A stretch of DNA of 42,712 bases from JABMPO01 sp964539785 (lineage in GTDB: Bacteria; Fidelibacterota; Marinisomatia; Marinisomatales; TCS56): NCBI GenBank assembly GCA_964539785.1, contig CAZIJQ010000018.1:1-42712 (forward strand). The letters are read 5' to 3'. Within the stretch, counting starts at the first letter, position 1; the number at the start of each line of letters is the position of its first letter. The translations under genes were made by a program, and so were the position numbers. The notes below the pieces were generated by a model. The model did no database searches and was not told the origin of the DNA. It saw nothing but the letters and a program-made list of their open reading frames with translations. This document shows, one piece after another, positions 1-8,059 of this stretch.

Positions 1-1
1 A

Positions 2-430
2 TTTAGAAGGCCATGGCCCTTTTATCAAAAGTACAGAAAATTACGGACACAACTTAAATGGCAATCAAAAGTTGTTATGGGTGCTATAGGTGATTGGCGA
101 ATTATTATATATGATATTGCTGCTTTCATTACGATCGGAAATTCTCTATGGGAGGCGTTTAAAAAAATCCAAAGTAGAAATTCATGTACTGAACTTCATT
201 TTAATATTATAGGTGCAGATAACAAACATCATGATTTCATATTAGATGATAATTGTGTTGTAAAAGATGTGTTTATTCGTGATTTTGAAAAAGCGGTAAA
301 TCAATTATCAGCTAATGAATCCGAAGAAGAACATCTAGGACAACTTGAACATACAGTGAATTCTCTGCATTGGCAAAAATATGAGTTAGATAATTCAGTG
401 AATAAAAATCCCCAATCATTTATCCATTAA
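2..430 (+). CDS. Hypothetical protein, 5' truncated by the window edge
   Basis: The reading frame is open from the first complete codon at position 2 to the stop at 428-430, so the gene almost certainly begins outside the window; the first internal ATG is at 77. Residues counted from that ATG include a moderately hydrophobic stretch (about 5-25, containing IIIYDIAAFITIG) followed by a polar, acidic C-terminal half. The segment is visibly more A+T-rich than the ycaQ-like gene that follows, which could mean recent acquisition. I do not recognise the family and assign no function. The ORF ends just before a palindromic repeat block (451-547). Confidence 0.5.
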   Translation, partial: FRRPWPFYQKYRKLRTQLKWQSKVVMGAIGDWRIIIYDIAAFITIGNSLWEAFKKIQSRNSCTELHFNIIGADNKHHDFILDDNCVVKDVFIRDFEKAVNQLSANESEEEHLGQLEHTVNSLHWQKYELDNSVNKNPQSFIH

Positions 431-450
431 CTGCCCAACTACCTACAATT

Positions 451-547
451 GAAACCGTGGGCTAGATTACAGGGATTAGCATTTCAACAGCCCATGATTT
501 TAATCGTGGGTTAATGCACACAGAACCAACATAACCGTTTAACGGTT
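451..547. repeat. R3-type palindromic repeat block (ACCGTGGGCT and AACCGTT palindromes)
   Basis: ACCGTGGGCT near 454-463 is matched by AGCCCAtgattttaatCGTGGGTT near 488-512, and a separate small palindrome AACCGTT-T-AACGGTT lies at 533-547. The same two motifs recur together at 13042-13198, and a half copy lies at 25115-25135, so this is a dispersed family and not a local terminator. It fills the gap between the edge ORF and the ycaQ-like gene. Confidence 0.7.
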
Positions 548-576
548 TATTAAATTATCATTAATAAATTCCCTCC

Positions 577-1797
577 ATGAAACCGGTAACAATCACAATC
601 GATCAAGCCCGCCGGCTGGCTGTACGGCGACAATTACTGGTAGGGCCTGATTTGCCTGGCAAGGAAGGCACGGCTCATGTGATCGAAAAATTGGGCTATG
701 TCCAGATTGACACGATCAATGTGATCAATCGTGCCCATCACCACACCCTGTGGACACGGCTGCCCGATTACCGGCTGGAACACTTGGACGAGTTGCTGGC
801 GACCGACCGACGAATTTTCGAGTACTGGGGACATGCTGCCTCATACCTGCCCATGTCTGATTATCGATTTTACCGCCGGGTGAAGCTACAATCGTCTGAT
901 CCCCATTCCAAATGGGAGCAGGAACGCCTGCGCAATTTTGGTCACCTGATGCAACCGGTACTGGAGCGAATTAGGGCCGAAGGTCCCCTGGGCGTCAGGG
1001 ATTTTAAAGCGCCTGAAAATGGTGCGAAAAACCGCTGGGGCGGACGTAAACCGGAAAAAGTAGCCCTGGAAATGTTACTATGGCGCGGTGAATTGATGGT
1101 CACCCGCCGGGATAGATTTCACCGCATCTACGATTTGACGGAACGGGTGCTTCCGGCGGAAATCGACACAACTCTACCAACTGGTGAAGAACTGACCCGA
1201 TTCCATGTGCGGCGTGCATTGCAGGCTTTTGGTATTGCCACTGAAAAAGAAATTTGCGGCCATTTGCAATTGGCCGGGAAGGATGAAATTAAAACAGTCA
1301 TCAATGAGCAAGTCAATGCCGGTGAACTGCTGGAAGTAATGATAGAAGGGCAGTCCCAAGTTAACTGGACTAAACCGGACTACCTGGAAAATCTCGAGCA
1401 ACCTCTAAATGACCCGAAAATTCATTTTCTATCACCATTCGACAATTTGATAATTCAGCGTCAACGTATCAAAAGATTATTCTATTTTGATTATACTCTG
1501 GAGTGTTATGTTCCGGCTGCCAAACGGAAATGGGGCTATTTCGTCCTGCCAATTCTCTGGGGCGACCGGTTGATCGGCCGGCTCGATCCCAAGGCAGATC
1601 GCAAGAAAAGGGAATTGATTATTAAATCGCTGCAGTTTGAACCGGGATTTGAAGAATTTGATGCACTACTTCCCGGATTGATCAGGAAATTAATCGATTT
1701 GGCGAAATTCAATGGTTGTGAAAAAGTGAGTTTTGAAACAGTATCTCCCGGACGATATAAAGCAAAATTGATAAATCGGGTTGATTTATTACTATGA
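577..1797 (+). CDS. ycaQ: YcaQ/AlkX-family winged-helix DNA glycosylase
   Basis: This 406-residue protein matches the HTH_42 / YcaQ family (crosslink-repair DNA glycosylases), which excise bulky N7-alkylguanine adducts and unhook interstrand crosslinks. The N-terminal region carries VQIDTINVI, with the family's Q-hydrophobic-D catalytic motif at Q43-I44-D45, then HHHTLWTRL and FEYWGHAASYLP (about 80-92), which are typical landmarks. The C-terminal part (FLSPFDNLIIQRQR, then IGRLDPKADRK) is the conserved winged-helix end of the family. Length is normal, about 400 residues. Its TGA stop overlaps the ATG of the following broken transposase as ATGA. Family assignment is confident; the substrate is inferred from characterised relatives. 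Confidence 0.88.
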   Translation: MKPVTITIDQARRLAVRRQLLVGPDLPGKEGTAHVIEKLGYVQIDTINVINRAHHHTLWTRLPDYRLEHLDELLATDRRIFEYWGHAASYLPMSDYRFYRRVKLQSSDPHSKWEQERLRNFGHLMQPVLERIRAEGPLGVRDFKAPENGAKNRWGGRKPEKVALEMLLWRGELMVTRRDRFHRIYDLTERVLPAEIDTTLPTGEELTRFHVRRALQAFGIATEKEICGHLQLAGKDEIKTVINEQVNAGELLEVMIEGQSQVNWTKPDYLENLEQPLNDPKIHFLSPFDNLIIQRQRIKRLFYFDYTLECYVPAAKRKWGYFVLPILWGDRLIGRLDPKADRKKRELIIKSLQFEPGFEEFDALLPGLIRKLIDLAKFNGCEKVSFETVSPGRYKAKLINRVDLLL

Positions 1798-2309
1798 TTT
1801 CTAAGGTCAGGTACGATCCGCTAATTAATGATCGCCATTCACTACGATTGAAGGGATATGATTATACCAATCCCGGATATTATTATGTCACCATCAATGT
1901 ACAGGATCAATTTCATTTATTCGGTGAATTAGAAAACAAAAAGTTTCTGTATAATGAATTTGGATGCATCGTACGATAAACATAGCTATGGTTGGAACGG
2001 CAATATTCATATATTGAATTGGATGAATGGATTTTGATGCCTGATCATTTGCATGGGATTATAGCATACAAATCAAATGGCAGTGGTAGATCGCAAATGG
2101 CTTGCACGGTTATTAAACCTTTGGGTCGATTAATCGGCGCATTTAAAACGGTATCCACCAAAAAAATCAATATTGTACGAAATACGTCGGGTTATCGAGT
2201 TTGGCAACGTGATTTTTATGATCATATTGTGCGTGATAATAATGATTTGGAACGAATCCGGTGGTATATAAAAAATAATCCAAAAGGTACATATTTCAAT
2301 TCAATTTAA
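1794..2309 (+). pseudogene. REP-associated tyrosine (Y1/RAYT) transposase, interrupted by two in-frame stops
   Basis: The N-terminal piece (1794-1979) has the RAYT opening RLKGYDYTNPGYYYVTI. After TAA at 1977-1979 and TAG at 1983-1985 the same frame continues with LERQYSYIELDEW and MPDHLHGIIA, the latter being the HUH (His-x-His) metal site. The C-terminal end has FYDHIVRDN, with the candidate nucleophilic Tyr, and WYIKNNPKGT. Because the frame is unchanged across both stops, the lesion is best read as nonsense mutation, not frameshift; together the pieces give the usual length of about 170 residues. The start overlaps the ycaQ stop by 4 bases, and a palindromic R1 element begins 4 bases after the final stop. 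A TTG at 1992 could restart translation, but that product would lack the N-terminal strand. Confidence 0.85.
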
Positions 2310-2312
2310 CGT

Positions 2313-2342
2313 CGTAGGGCGGCTTCGCGAAGCCACCCTACG
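2313..2342. repeat. R1 palindromic (REP-like) element after the broken RAYT
   Basis: Near-perfect inverted repeat: CGTAGGGCGGCTTCG against CGAAGCCACCCTACG (one mismatch). It begins 4 bases after the transposase stop, the arrangement expected of REP sequences and their RAYT. A degenerate half (CAACCCTACGG) follows near 2390-2401. Confidence 0.8.
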
Positions 2343-2410
2343 TTTGTTGAAATGATACGGGCGTTACAACAAAATCATAATATCGCGAAACAACCCTACG
2401 GATGATATAT

Positions 2411-3973
2411 TTATGTTTTAAAATACCGCGGTAACACCCGGATCAACGCCCACAATCCCTGTAACCGCTTTTTGACAGTATTACCAAATAGCAATTTTGG
2501 TAGATGCAAAAAAGCGTTGTAGATGTTTTTATTATAGGGATGCCACCACATGGACTGACGGGCAAATGGGAAATAATCCTGGACAATTACCTGGGGTTGG
2601 GTCATTTCTTCAAATCCCCATTGACCATGGGTGCGACCGCCATTACCGGAATTTTTGAAGCCACCCCAGGGCGTTTCTGCCATGCCGTGGCTCATTAAAT
2701 GATCGTTGATTTGTACTGCCCCTACTTCAAGACGTCGGGCTAAAACTTCGGCAGACTTACGGTCCCGCGACCAGACTGAACCGGTCAAGCCCAAATCGCT
2801 ATCGTTGGACAATTGGATGGCTTCTTCCATATCGGCGACTTTCATGATTGCCAGAACCGGCCCAAAGGTTTCTTCCTGCATTACCCGCATTTCATGATTA
2901 ACATCGGTTAACACTACCGCCGGTAGAACATTTTTCAGGCTGGTATCGGCAGGGTCAGTTTGCACCAGAATTTTCGCACCCTTTTTCAGGGCATCTTCCA
3001 GATGTTCCTGTACCACCTTGACCTGATTGGTGGTGGTCATGACACCCATATCGTTGGTAAGATCGGTGCCAAGACCGATCTTGAAATCAGTTATTTTTTT
3101 CTCCATTAACTCGCAGAATTGATCGTAGACTTGCTCATGGACGTAAATACGTTCGGTGGCGCCGCAATTCTGACCGGAATTGGTGAAGCCAGCCCAAACC
3201 GCTCCATTGACTGCCCGCGAAATATCAGCATCCGGACAAACCAGCATGGGATCATTGCCGCCCAGTTCCAGGCTCAGGGGCGTCAGGGTGTCGGCTGCCT
3301 GGTGGTTGAGAATTTTACCAACTGCTTCTGATCCGGTGAAAAATAATTTGTCAACCTCGTTTTCGAAAAAAGCAGTACCAACTTCCCGGCCGGGAATATT
3401 GACGAAATTGAAGATGCCTTCCGGCAATCCCGATTGCTGAAAAATACCCGCCAGCTTCTGTCCTACTGCCAGGGTTTCGGTGGCGGTTTTGATTACGATG
3501 GCATTACCGGCCAGCAAGCCGAAGGTTATCTCGTGAAAGGGTATTCCGAAGGGGTAATTCCAGGGGGAAATGATCCCCACCACCCCGTAGGGTACCTGAA
3601 CAACCTTAGACCGTTTATAGATCAGGAGCAGACTGCCGGCCTGTAATCTTTTGTCTTTTAAAAAGTGTTTGGCATTTTTAGCATAATAATTAGCTGCTAA
3701 CGCAGAAGCAAAGATTTCGCCTACCATGGCATCCAGTTTAACCTTGCCATTATCCCGGGATATGATTGTGGCGATTTCATCGGCGTTTTCCACCAGGTAA
3801 TCGCGAACCTTAACAATATACCGTGCACGCTCTTTAACCGGCCGGGCTGCCCATTCCTTTTGGGCTTGACGGGCTTTGGTAAAAATCTGTTTTACTTCTT
3901 CGGGGGTTGTCAGCGGCACCTGTGCGATCTTTTCGCCGGTGGCGGGATTGAAACAATCAGTATATTTTGTCAT
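2411..3973 (-). CDS. Aldehyde dehydrogenase family protein (NAD(P)+-dependent)
   Basis: A 520-residue ALDH superfamily enzyme, oxidising an aldehyde to its acid with NAD(P)+. Visible landmarks are SPWNYPFGIP (136-145), FFTGSEAVGK (211-220), LELGGNDPM with the general-base Glu236, and NSGQNCGATER with the nucleophile Cys270; the late VGAVQINDHL and ETPWGGFKNSGNG segments are also typical. The last 50 residues or so extend beyond the usual core and are basic and aromatic, which might help membrane association. It lies downstream of the GMC oxidoreductase on the same strand, so the pair may convert an alcohol through an aldehyde to an acid. The substrate cannot be read from the sequence; succinate-semialdehyde-like and long-chain aldehydes are both possible. 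Confidence 0.9.
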   Translation of the reverse strand: MTKYTDCFNPATGEKIAQVPLTTPEEVKQIFTKARQAQKEWAARPVKERARYIVKVRDYLVENADEIATIISRDNGKVKLDAMVGEIFASALAANYYAKNAKHFLKDKRLQAGSLLLIYKRSKVVQVPYGVVGIISPWNYPFGIPFHEITFGLLAGNAIVIKTATETLAVGQKLAGIFQQSGLPEGIFNFVNIPGREVGTAFFENEVDKLFFTGSEAVGKILNHQAADTLTPLSLELGGNDPMLVCPDADISRAVNGAVWAGFTNSGQNCGATERIYVHEQVYDQFCELMEKKITDFKIGLGTDLTNDMGVMTTTNQVKVVQEHLEDALKKGAKILVQTDPADTSLKNVLPAVVLTDVNHEMRVMQEETFGPVLAIMKVADMEEAIQLSNDSDLGLTGSVWSRDRKSAEVLARRLEVGAVQINDHLMSHGMAETPWGGFKNSGNGGRTHGQWGFEEMTQPQVIVQDYFPFARQSMWWHPYNKNIYNAFLHLPKLLFGNTVKKRLQGLWALIRVLPRYFKT

Positions 3974-3990
3974 TTGTTATTGGTTTTAAT

Positions 3991-4055
3991 GTCATGCTGA
4001 GCTTGTCGAAGCATAGGGTTTTACTATAGTCGCCCTTCGACAGGCTCATGGTGAC
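3991..4055. repeat. R2 inverted repeat (GAGCTTGTCGAAG / CTTCGACAGGCTC)
   Basis: GTCATGCTGAGCTTGTCGAA (3991-4010) faces CTTCGACAGGCTCATGGTGAC (4035-4055) across a short spacer. Related copies lie at 5743-5830 and 12860-12884. The right arm covers the last codons and TGA stop (4046-4048) of the GMC oxidoreductase gene. Confidence 0.8.
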
Positions 4056-5626
4056 AGGCTGTCATTCACCGGAAATTTATCCATAAAATATTCCGCCACG
4101 GCGGTGATCGTCAGGCTGGGATTGACACCCAGGTTGGCAGGGATCACCGATCCGTCGATCACATAAAGATTATCATAACCATGGATTTTACCGTTGAAAT
4201 CGATGACACCTTTTTCTGCCGATTCGGCCATCACACAGCCCCCCAGAATATGGGCGGTGGTGGATGTGTTGAGTAGTACTTCGGGCAGGCAACTGGCGGG
4301 TCGGCCATTGATTTTTTCAGCCATTCGCTGAGCGAAGTCATTGGCCACCGGAATGTAAGATGGTACCTTTTTTTCAGTGTGCCAGTTAGTATTCATTGAA
4401 TGACTGCCCAATCGCCACCAGCGTCGTTTGTATTCCAGGCGCAAATAATTATCGATCTTTTGCATCACCAACAGAATCGTCGCCTTTCGCGCCCAGCCAA
4501 ATGGGATCAGAAAACGCAGAAAAGTCAGTGGCTGACGAATGATGTTACCCAAAAATCGTATCGGCCGAGGCCAGGGTTTACCACCCCCAACCAGCAGGGT
4601 CGTGAGCAGGGCCATGGCATCGTGGCCTTTACCGTAGCGCACAGTCTCGATATGGGTATTTTCGTCGGGATAGACACCGGAAGTAATGGCGATTCCCGCC
4701 GAATAATCCACTTCTTTTTTCTTGGCAATCACACCCAGCAGGGCTTCGCTGTTAGTACGGGTGCAGTTGCCCAGTTGATCGGAAATTTGTGGCAGGGAAT
4801 TGAGTGCTTTACATTCATGCAGGAGTTTAACCGTGCCCATCACTCCACCACTAAAGATGATTCCTTTAGCAGAGTATTTATTCACACTGCGCCAGAAACC
4901 AGTGATCGGTTTTGTGATAACCGAATAATCATTTTCACGTGGTACAACGTCTATAACACATGTTTCAGGGATGATTTCCACGCCTAATTGTTCCGCCAGG
5001 TAGAGATAATTCAGGTCCAGGGTGTTTTTGGCGCCCAGCCGGCAACCGGTCATACAAGCGCCGCAAGATGTGCAGCCGGTGCGGTCAGGACCTTCACCAT
5101 TGAAATAGGGATCAGGGACGGTCAAATCCGGCTCGCCGTAGTAGATGCCGACCTCGTTAATATGAAAAGTATCGCCCTTGCCGATGTCGGCGGCGCATTC
5201 CTTAAGTAATTCATCGGCTATGGTGATTTCCTGGGCTGGCGTCGCGCCCAGCATCCGCCGCGCTTTATCGTAATAGGGTTTAATTGTGCTGCGCCAATCA
5301 GCCTGCCCCCAGGCCGGATCGTCCAGCACCTCGTCTGGTGGAATTAAAAGTTGATTGGCGTAAACCAGGCTGCCACCACCCACACCAGCACCGTGGAGAA
5401 TAAACACGTCTTTTAGCAGCGTCAAAGCCTGGATGCCGTAGAGACCGATTTTAGGCAGCCATATAAATTTGCGCAGATTCCAGTTACGCTTTGGGAAATC
5501 TTGAGGGTGGTAACGTTTACCTTGTTCGATCACGGCTACCCGATAGCCTTTTTCCGCCAGTCGCAAAGCCGCCACTGAACCGCCGAAACCGGAACCGATT
5601 ATAATATAGTCATACCCCTTATTCAT
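4046..5626 (-). CDS. GMC-family FAD oxidoreductase with a four-Cys (Fe-S-like) motif
   Basis: A 526-residue flavoprotein of the glucose-methanol-choline / cholesterol-oxidase-like superfamily. The N-terminus has the dinucleotide-binding GSGFGGSVAALRLAEKG (11-27) ending in an acidic residue of VAVIEQG, followed by GAGVGGGSLVYAN (79-91). Residues 185-195 form C-x2-C-x2-C-x3-C in CTSCGACMTGCRLGAKNTLD, spaced like a ferredoxin cluster and retained in this subgroup. The C-terminus has the family signatures HILGGCVMAES and GSVIPANLGVNPSLTITAVAE. It probably oxidises an alcohol or sterol-like substrate, delivering aldehyde to the ALDH encoded 72 bases downstream. The final residues (SLSP) and TGA are encoded by an R2 repeat, so the original C-terminus may have been replaced. 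Confidence 0.85.
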   Translation of the reverse strand: MNKGYDYIIIGSGFGGSVAALRLAEKGYRVAVIEQGKRYHPQDFPKRNWNLRKFIWLPKIGLYGIQALTLLKDVFILHGAGVGGGSLVYANQLLIPPDEVLDDPAWGQADWRSTIKPYYDKARRMLGATPAQEITIADELLKECAADIGKGDTFHINEVGIYYGEPDLTVPDPYFNGEGPDRTGCTSCGACMTGCRLGAKNTLDLNYLYLAEQLGVEIIPETCVIDVVPRENDYSVITKPITGFWRSVNKYSAKGIIFSGGVMGTVKLLHECKALNSLPQISDQLGNCTRTNSEALLGVIAKKKEVDYSAGIAITSGVYPDENTHIETVRYGKGHDAMALLTTLLVGGGKPWPRPIRFLGNIIRQPLTFLRFLIPFGWARKATILLVMQKIDNYLRLEYKRRWWRLGSHSMNTNWHTEKKVPSYIPVANDFAQRMAEKINGRPASCLPEVLLNTSTTAHILGGCVMAESAEKGVIDFNGKIHGYDNLYVIDGSVIPANLGVNPSLTITAVAEYFMDKFPVNDSLSP

Positions 5627-5680
5627 GGTGGGAATCTACGGTTAAAATGGTTCAGTGTTTATAAAGAATAATATAGGGGA

Positions 5681-5702
5681 TAGACGTGACATGTCGCGTA
5701 TA
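5681..5702. repeat. Degenerate R1-like palindrome
   Basis: TAgACGtGACA facing TGTCgCGTaTA gives a central GACATGTC like that of the perfect palindrome at 23799-23826. It lies upstream of the GMC gene in a 234-base gap that otherwise holds R2 repeats. Confidence 0.45.
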
Positions 5703-5742
5703 GACATAATTATCATCGGCAATATATTCTTCATCACAAATT

Positions 5743-5830
5743 GTCACCCTGAGCTTGTCGAAGGGTGATGAGAATACCCATGACAAACGAACATTTATTA
5801 TTGTCATACTTCGACGAGCTCAGCATGACA
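5743..5830. repeat. R2 repeat pair in the GMC / radical SAM intergenic region
   Basis: GTCACCCTGAGCTTGTCGAA (from 5743) and CTTCGACGAGCTCAGCATGACA (ending 5830) are inverted copies of the same motif as at 3991-4055. No gene-like ORF is seen between 5627 and 5860. Confidence 0.75.
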
Positions 5831-5835
5831 GGTTT

Positions 5836-5865
5836 TAGAGAGTCAACTCGTGAGTTGTCCCTACG
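5836..5865. repeat. Degenerate R1 element overlapping the radical SAM stop codon
   Basis: GAGTTGTCCCTACGG (5852-5866) is a good R1 right arm; the left arm (TAGAGAGTCAACTC) is diverged. On the minus strand the element reads CCGTAGGGACAACTC, and its TAG (5861-5863) is the stop codon of the radical SAM gene. Confidence 0.65.
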
Positions 5866-6769
5866 GATTATCAATCCCGTACACCTGTTGTGGCGTCAAA
5901 TATTCCGGGTATTTATCTAATAATTGTTTCCGTATTTCGTAACAGTAATGACATTCTTCGATATACTGACTTTCGGTATCTAATCCGTTTTCGCTGGCCA
6001 GTTGATATGGCCCGCCAGCTACTAATGGTTTGCAAACCGAGTGGTTATTGACTGAATAATTTTTCACCAGTTCCGAAAGAGGTGTTTCCCAGATATTGCC
6101 CATGGATAGTCCCTGGCAGATGTGCAGGTGACCGTATGAATCCAGGTGAACCCGCCCGGGGTTTGCCAGGTCTTCATAAGGACAGGTAACCAATTCGCGG
6201 GCTGGTTTGGTTGGTAATCCCTCCGCCAGTTTTTCAATTGCCCGGCCGCGGAATATCACTCCACCACCAACAACTGATTTACCAATATCCGTTGGATTTG
6301 GGTCAATCGTAGGCTCCTCGATGCAAATTGCTCCGCTGGGCATTCCCAGGTTTTTGGCGGCCTGTAAGGCAAACTTGGCCGGGTTTTCTTCTTCGCTGAA
6401 ATGGAAAGAATCATCACTCGTAAAAATATCTGCAATACCCAGATTAGCCAACGGCTTTAGCCACAGTTCCGCGTCGGCGGTAGAGGTTGCCCAGAATGAA
6501 TTAGTGACGATGCCAACTTCCAGGCCCTGCGCCCGGGCCAGACGCACACCTTCCAGCAGCAGGGGGTAGAAAATAAATGCTTCTCCGCCTTCGAAATACA
6601 CTTTATTGATTGATTCGACTTTGGCGATTTCGGTAAAAACCTGCTGCAATTGTTCGATGGTGAAAGTGCCCTCTGACTCGGGACCACAATACAGAAAACA
6701 ATGGTCGCATTCATACAGGCAGGTATAGGTCAGGAGAAAATGGATTTCTTTGAGCATTCTAACCGCCAT
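5861..6769 (-). CDS. Radical SAM protein with Cys-rich C-terminus
   Basis: A 302-residue radical SAM enzyme. The cluster motif C17-x3-C21-x2-C24 lies in TYTCLYECDHCFLYCG and is followed by YFEGGEAFIFYP, carrying the GGE motif for SAM binding. Additional cysteines in the C-terminal third (VTCPYEDL, HICQGLSMGN, HSVCKPL, EECHYCYEIRK) resemble a SPASM/Twitch region binding an auxiliary cluster, as in peptide-modifying or anaerobic sulfatase-maturing enzymes. A second Met at residue 5 (position 6757) is preceded by GGCGGT and may be the true start; the first ATG has no clear ribosome-binding site. No precursor peptide or partner is evident next to it. The stop codon lies inside an R1 repeat. The reaction is unknown. 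Confidence 0.85.
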   Translation of the reverse strand: MAVRMLKEIHFLLTYTCLYECDHCFLYCGPESEGTFTIEQLQQVFTEIAKVESINKVYFEGGEAFIFYPLLLEGVRLARAQGLEVGIVTNSFWATSTADAELWLKPLANLGIADIFTSDDSFHFSEEENPAKFALQAAKNLGMPSGAICIEEPTIDPNPTDIGKSVVGGGVIFRGRAIEKLAEGLPTKPARELVTCPYEDLANPGRVHLDSYGHLHICQGLSMGNIWETPLSELVKNYSVNNHSVCKPLVAGGPYQLASENGLDTESQYIEECHYCYEIRKQLLDKYPEYLTPQQVYGIDNP

Positions 6770-6826
6770 TCAAAAAATGTGTAAAACAATTTACTGCAAG
6801 GTGATAAAATATTTCCAGATTTTATG

Positions 6827-6856
6827 GGTAGGGACGACACATGTGTTGTCCCTACC
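6827..6856. repeat. R1 palindromic element
   Basis: Arms GGTAGGGACGACACA and TGTGTTGTCCCTACC are complementary at 14 of 15 positions, the exception being a G:T pair. It lies between the radical SAM gene and the amidase gene, 4 bases downstream of the amidase stop, where its stem could also help end transcription. Confidence 0.85.
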
Positions 6857-6860
6857 GGAA

Positions 6861-7490
6861 TCAAATTTGATGTTCCAGTTTCTCCGCGACTTTTGTCCTG
6901 ATTGTCCCATCCTTCAGGTAGCGGTACAAATCTTTCCCGGGACAAAGGGTTTCGGTGTAATCTTTATGGCCTTTTATATCGTCTGGTCTGACATTGTATA
7001 ATTTTGCCAGAAAAGTGGATAGATTCACCACCGCTGCCAATTGGTCTTCGGAAATGATCTGGCTTTCGTAATTGCCCATTACACAAATCAGGGCATGGCC
7101 GGTCGGATCATATTCAGTATTGGTAGCACCAGGGTAATTGATCGGCCGGTTTTCATAGATTTTACCATCCATATCAATCATGAAATGGTAGGGGATATCG
7201 ATCCAGTTTTTTTCCGTTGACATACTCCATTCCTGGAGATTGCGGATATGCATTACCGGGTCCTTGCCTTCTGGGTAATCGACACCACCGTGATGAATGG
7301 TAATCTTATCGATCGAATGCTCTGGCAATACTTTTTTGAGCGGCAGGGATCCCCACTCCGCCCGCGTGACCACTCCCAACTCAACAGGATAATTCAACTC
7401 TACAACCGGGAAGTTGTGCTGTTTCAATTGTGAACAACCAACAATCCATAATAATGAAAGCAATAGTAATGCGCGAATCTTCATATTCAA
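6861..7490 (-). CDS. N-acetylmuramoyl-L-alanine amidase (PGRP/amidase_2 type), lipoprotein
   Basis: A 209-residue protein with a lipoprotein signal peptide (basic MNMKIR, hydrophobic LLLLSLLWIV, lipobox IVGC with Cys19) and a peptidoglycan-recognition/amidase_2 domain. Likely zinc ligands and catalytic residues are ITIHHGG (His66/67), YHFMID (Tyr101), and GHKDYTETLCPG (His175 and Cys183). The usual role is cleavage of the amide bond between N-acetylmuramate and L-Ala in peptidoglycan, so it probably acts in the periplasm anchored to a membrane. Translation may start at Met1 or Met3. It is divergently oriented from rrf2, sharing a 115-base intergenic region. Confidence 0.88.
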   Translation of the reverse strand: MNMKIRALLLLSLLWIVGCSQLKQHNFPVVELNYPVELGVVTRAEWGSLPLKKVLPEHSIDKITIHHGGVDYPEGKDPVMHIRNLQEWSMSTEKNWIDIPYHFMIDMDGKIYENRPINYPGATNTEYDPTGHALICVMGNYESQIISEDQLAAVVNLSTFLAKLYNVRPDDIKGHKDYTETLCPGKDLYRYLKDGTIRTKVAEKLEHQI

Positions 7491-7586
7491 TTCCTAACTA
7501 CTAGTATCCAAATTATACTGCAAATTAATCAGAATACCTGCGATGATTAAAGTTAAAGCTTGTGTGGTTGAAAGCGGCAATCTAAT

Positions 7587-7604
7587 TTCTACCATAAGGT
7601 AGAA
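7587..7604 (+). promoter_or_regulatory. Palindromic operator overlapping the rrf2 ribosome-binding site
   Basis: TTCTACC-ATAA-GGTAGAA has perfect 7-base arms and ends one base before the rrf2 ATG at 7606; AAGG inside it would be the Shine-Dalgarno. A half site GGTAGAA recurs at 8048-8054, just before the next gene. This geometry suggests autorepression by the Rrf2 protein, as seen for IscR/NsrR-type regulators; binding is inferred. Confidence 0.6.
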
Positions 7605-7605
7605 T

Positions 7606-8019
7606 ATGAAATTATCAAAGACAAGTGAATATGCTATACGAGTCCTGGTTTTTCTAGCCACTCGTCCCGGTGAATTGTTTTCGGTCAACCGTTTGCATAC
7701 CGAGTTGGACTTACCCTACAAATACCTGGGGCGACTCATGAGCAAACTGGGAGAGGCAGGGATTGTCCGTGCGGTTCAGGGTAAGCAGGGGGGTTTCCAA
7801 CTGGCGCGTCCGGCTCACCAGATTTTTCTCAATCAAATCGTTGCCACTACCGAAGCATGGGACAATTTTCACCGCTGCGTGTTGGGTTTCGAGGAATGCT
7901 CCGATGAAAATCCCTGCGCTCTACATAGTCAATGGGCTGGAATACAAACTGATATTGAAAAAATGCTATTCAATTCATCATTGGAAGAATTAGCTGCCCA
8001 ACCGACAATTAAGCATTAA
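7606..8019 (+). CDS. Rrf2-family transcriptional regulator with three-Cys cluster
   Basis: A 137-residue Rrf2-family winged-helix regulator. The N-terminus has the typical MKLSKTSEYAIRVLVFLA, then YKYLGRLMSKL and the wing GKQGGFQLARP. The C-terminal cluster RCVLGFEECSDENPCALH supplies three cysteines (C-x7-C-x5-C), as in Fe-S-binding IscR, NsrR and RsrR. It is the first gene of a same-strand run with the DUF438, DUF1858/DUF2249 and cupin genes, and a palindrome overlaps its own start region. From that context I infer a redox or nitric-oxide sensor resembling NsrR; a plain IscR-like role is less likely because no isc/suf genes are nearby. Confidence 0.9.
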   Translation: MKLSKTSEYAIRVLVFLATRPGELFSVNRLHTELDLPYKYLGRLMSKLGEAGIVRAVQGKQGGFQLARPAHQIFLNQIVATTEAWDNFHRCVLGFEECSDENPCALHSQWAGIQTDIEKMLFNSSLEELAAQPTIKH

Positions 8020-8059
8020 AAAAATTTAGAATTAAATACTATAAAGAGGTAGAATAAAT

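Noticed and set aside
4400..4987. 195-codon plus-strand ORF opposite the GMC oxidoreductase gene
   Set aside because: Antisense shadow with no domain features; the opposite frame has clear FAD and GMC motifs.
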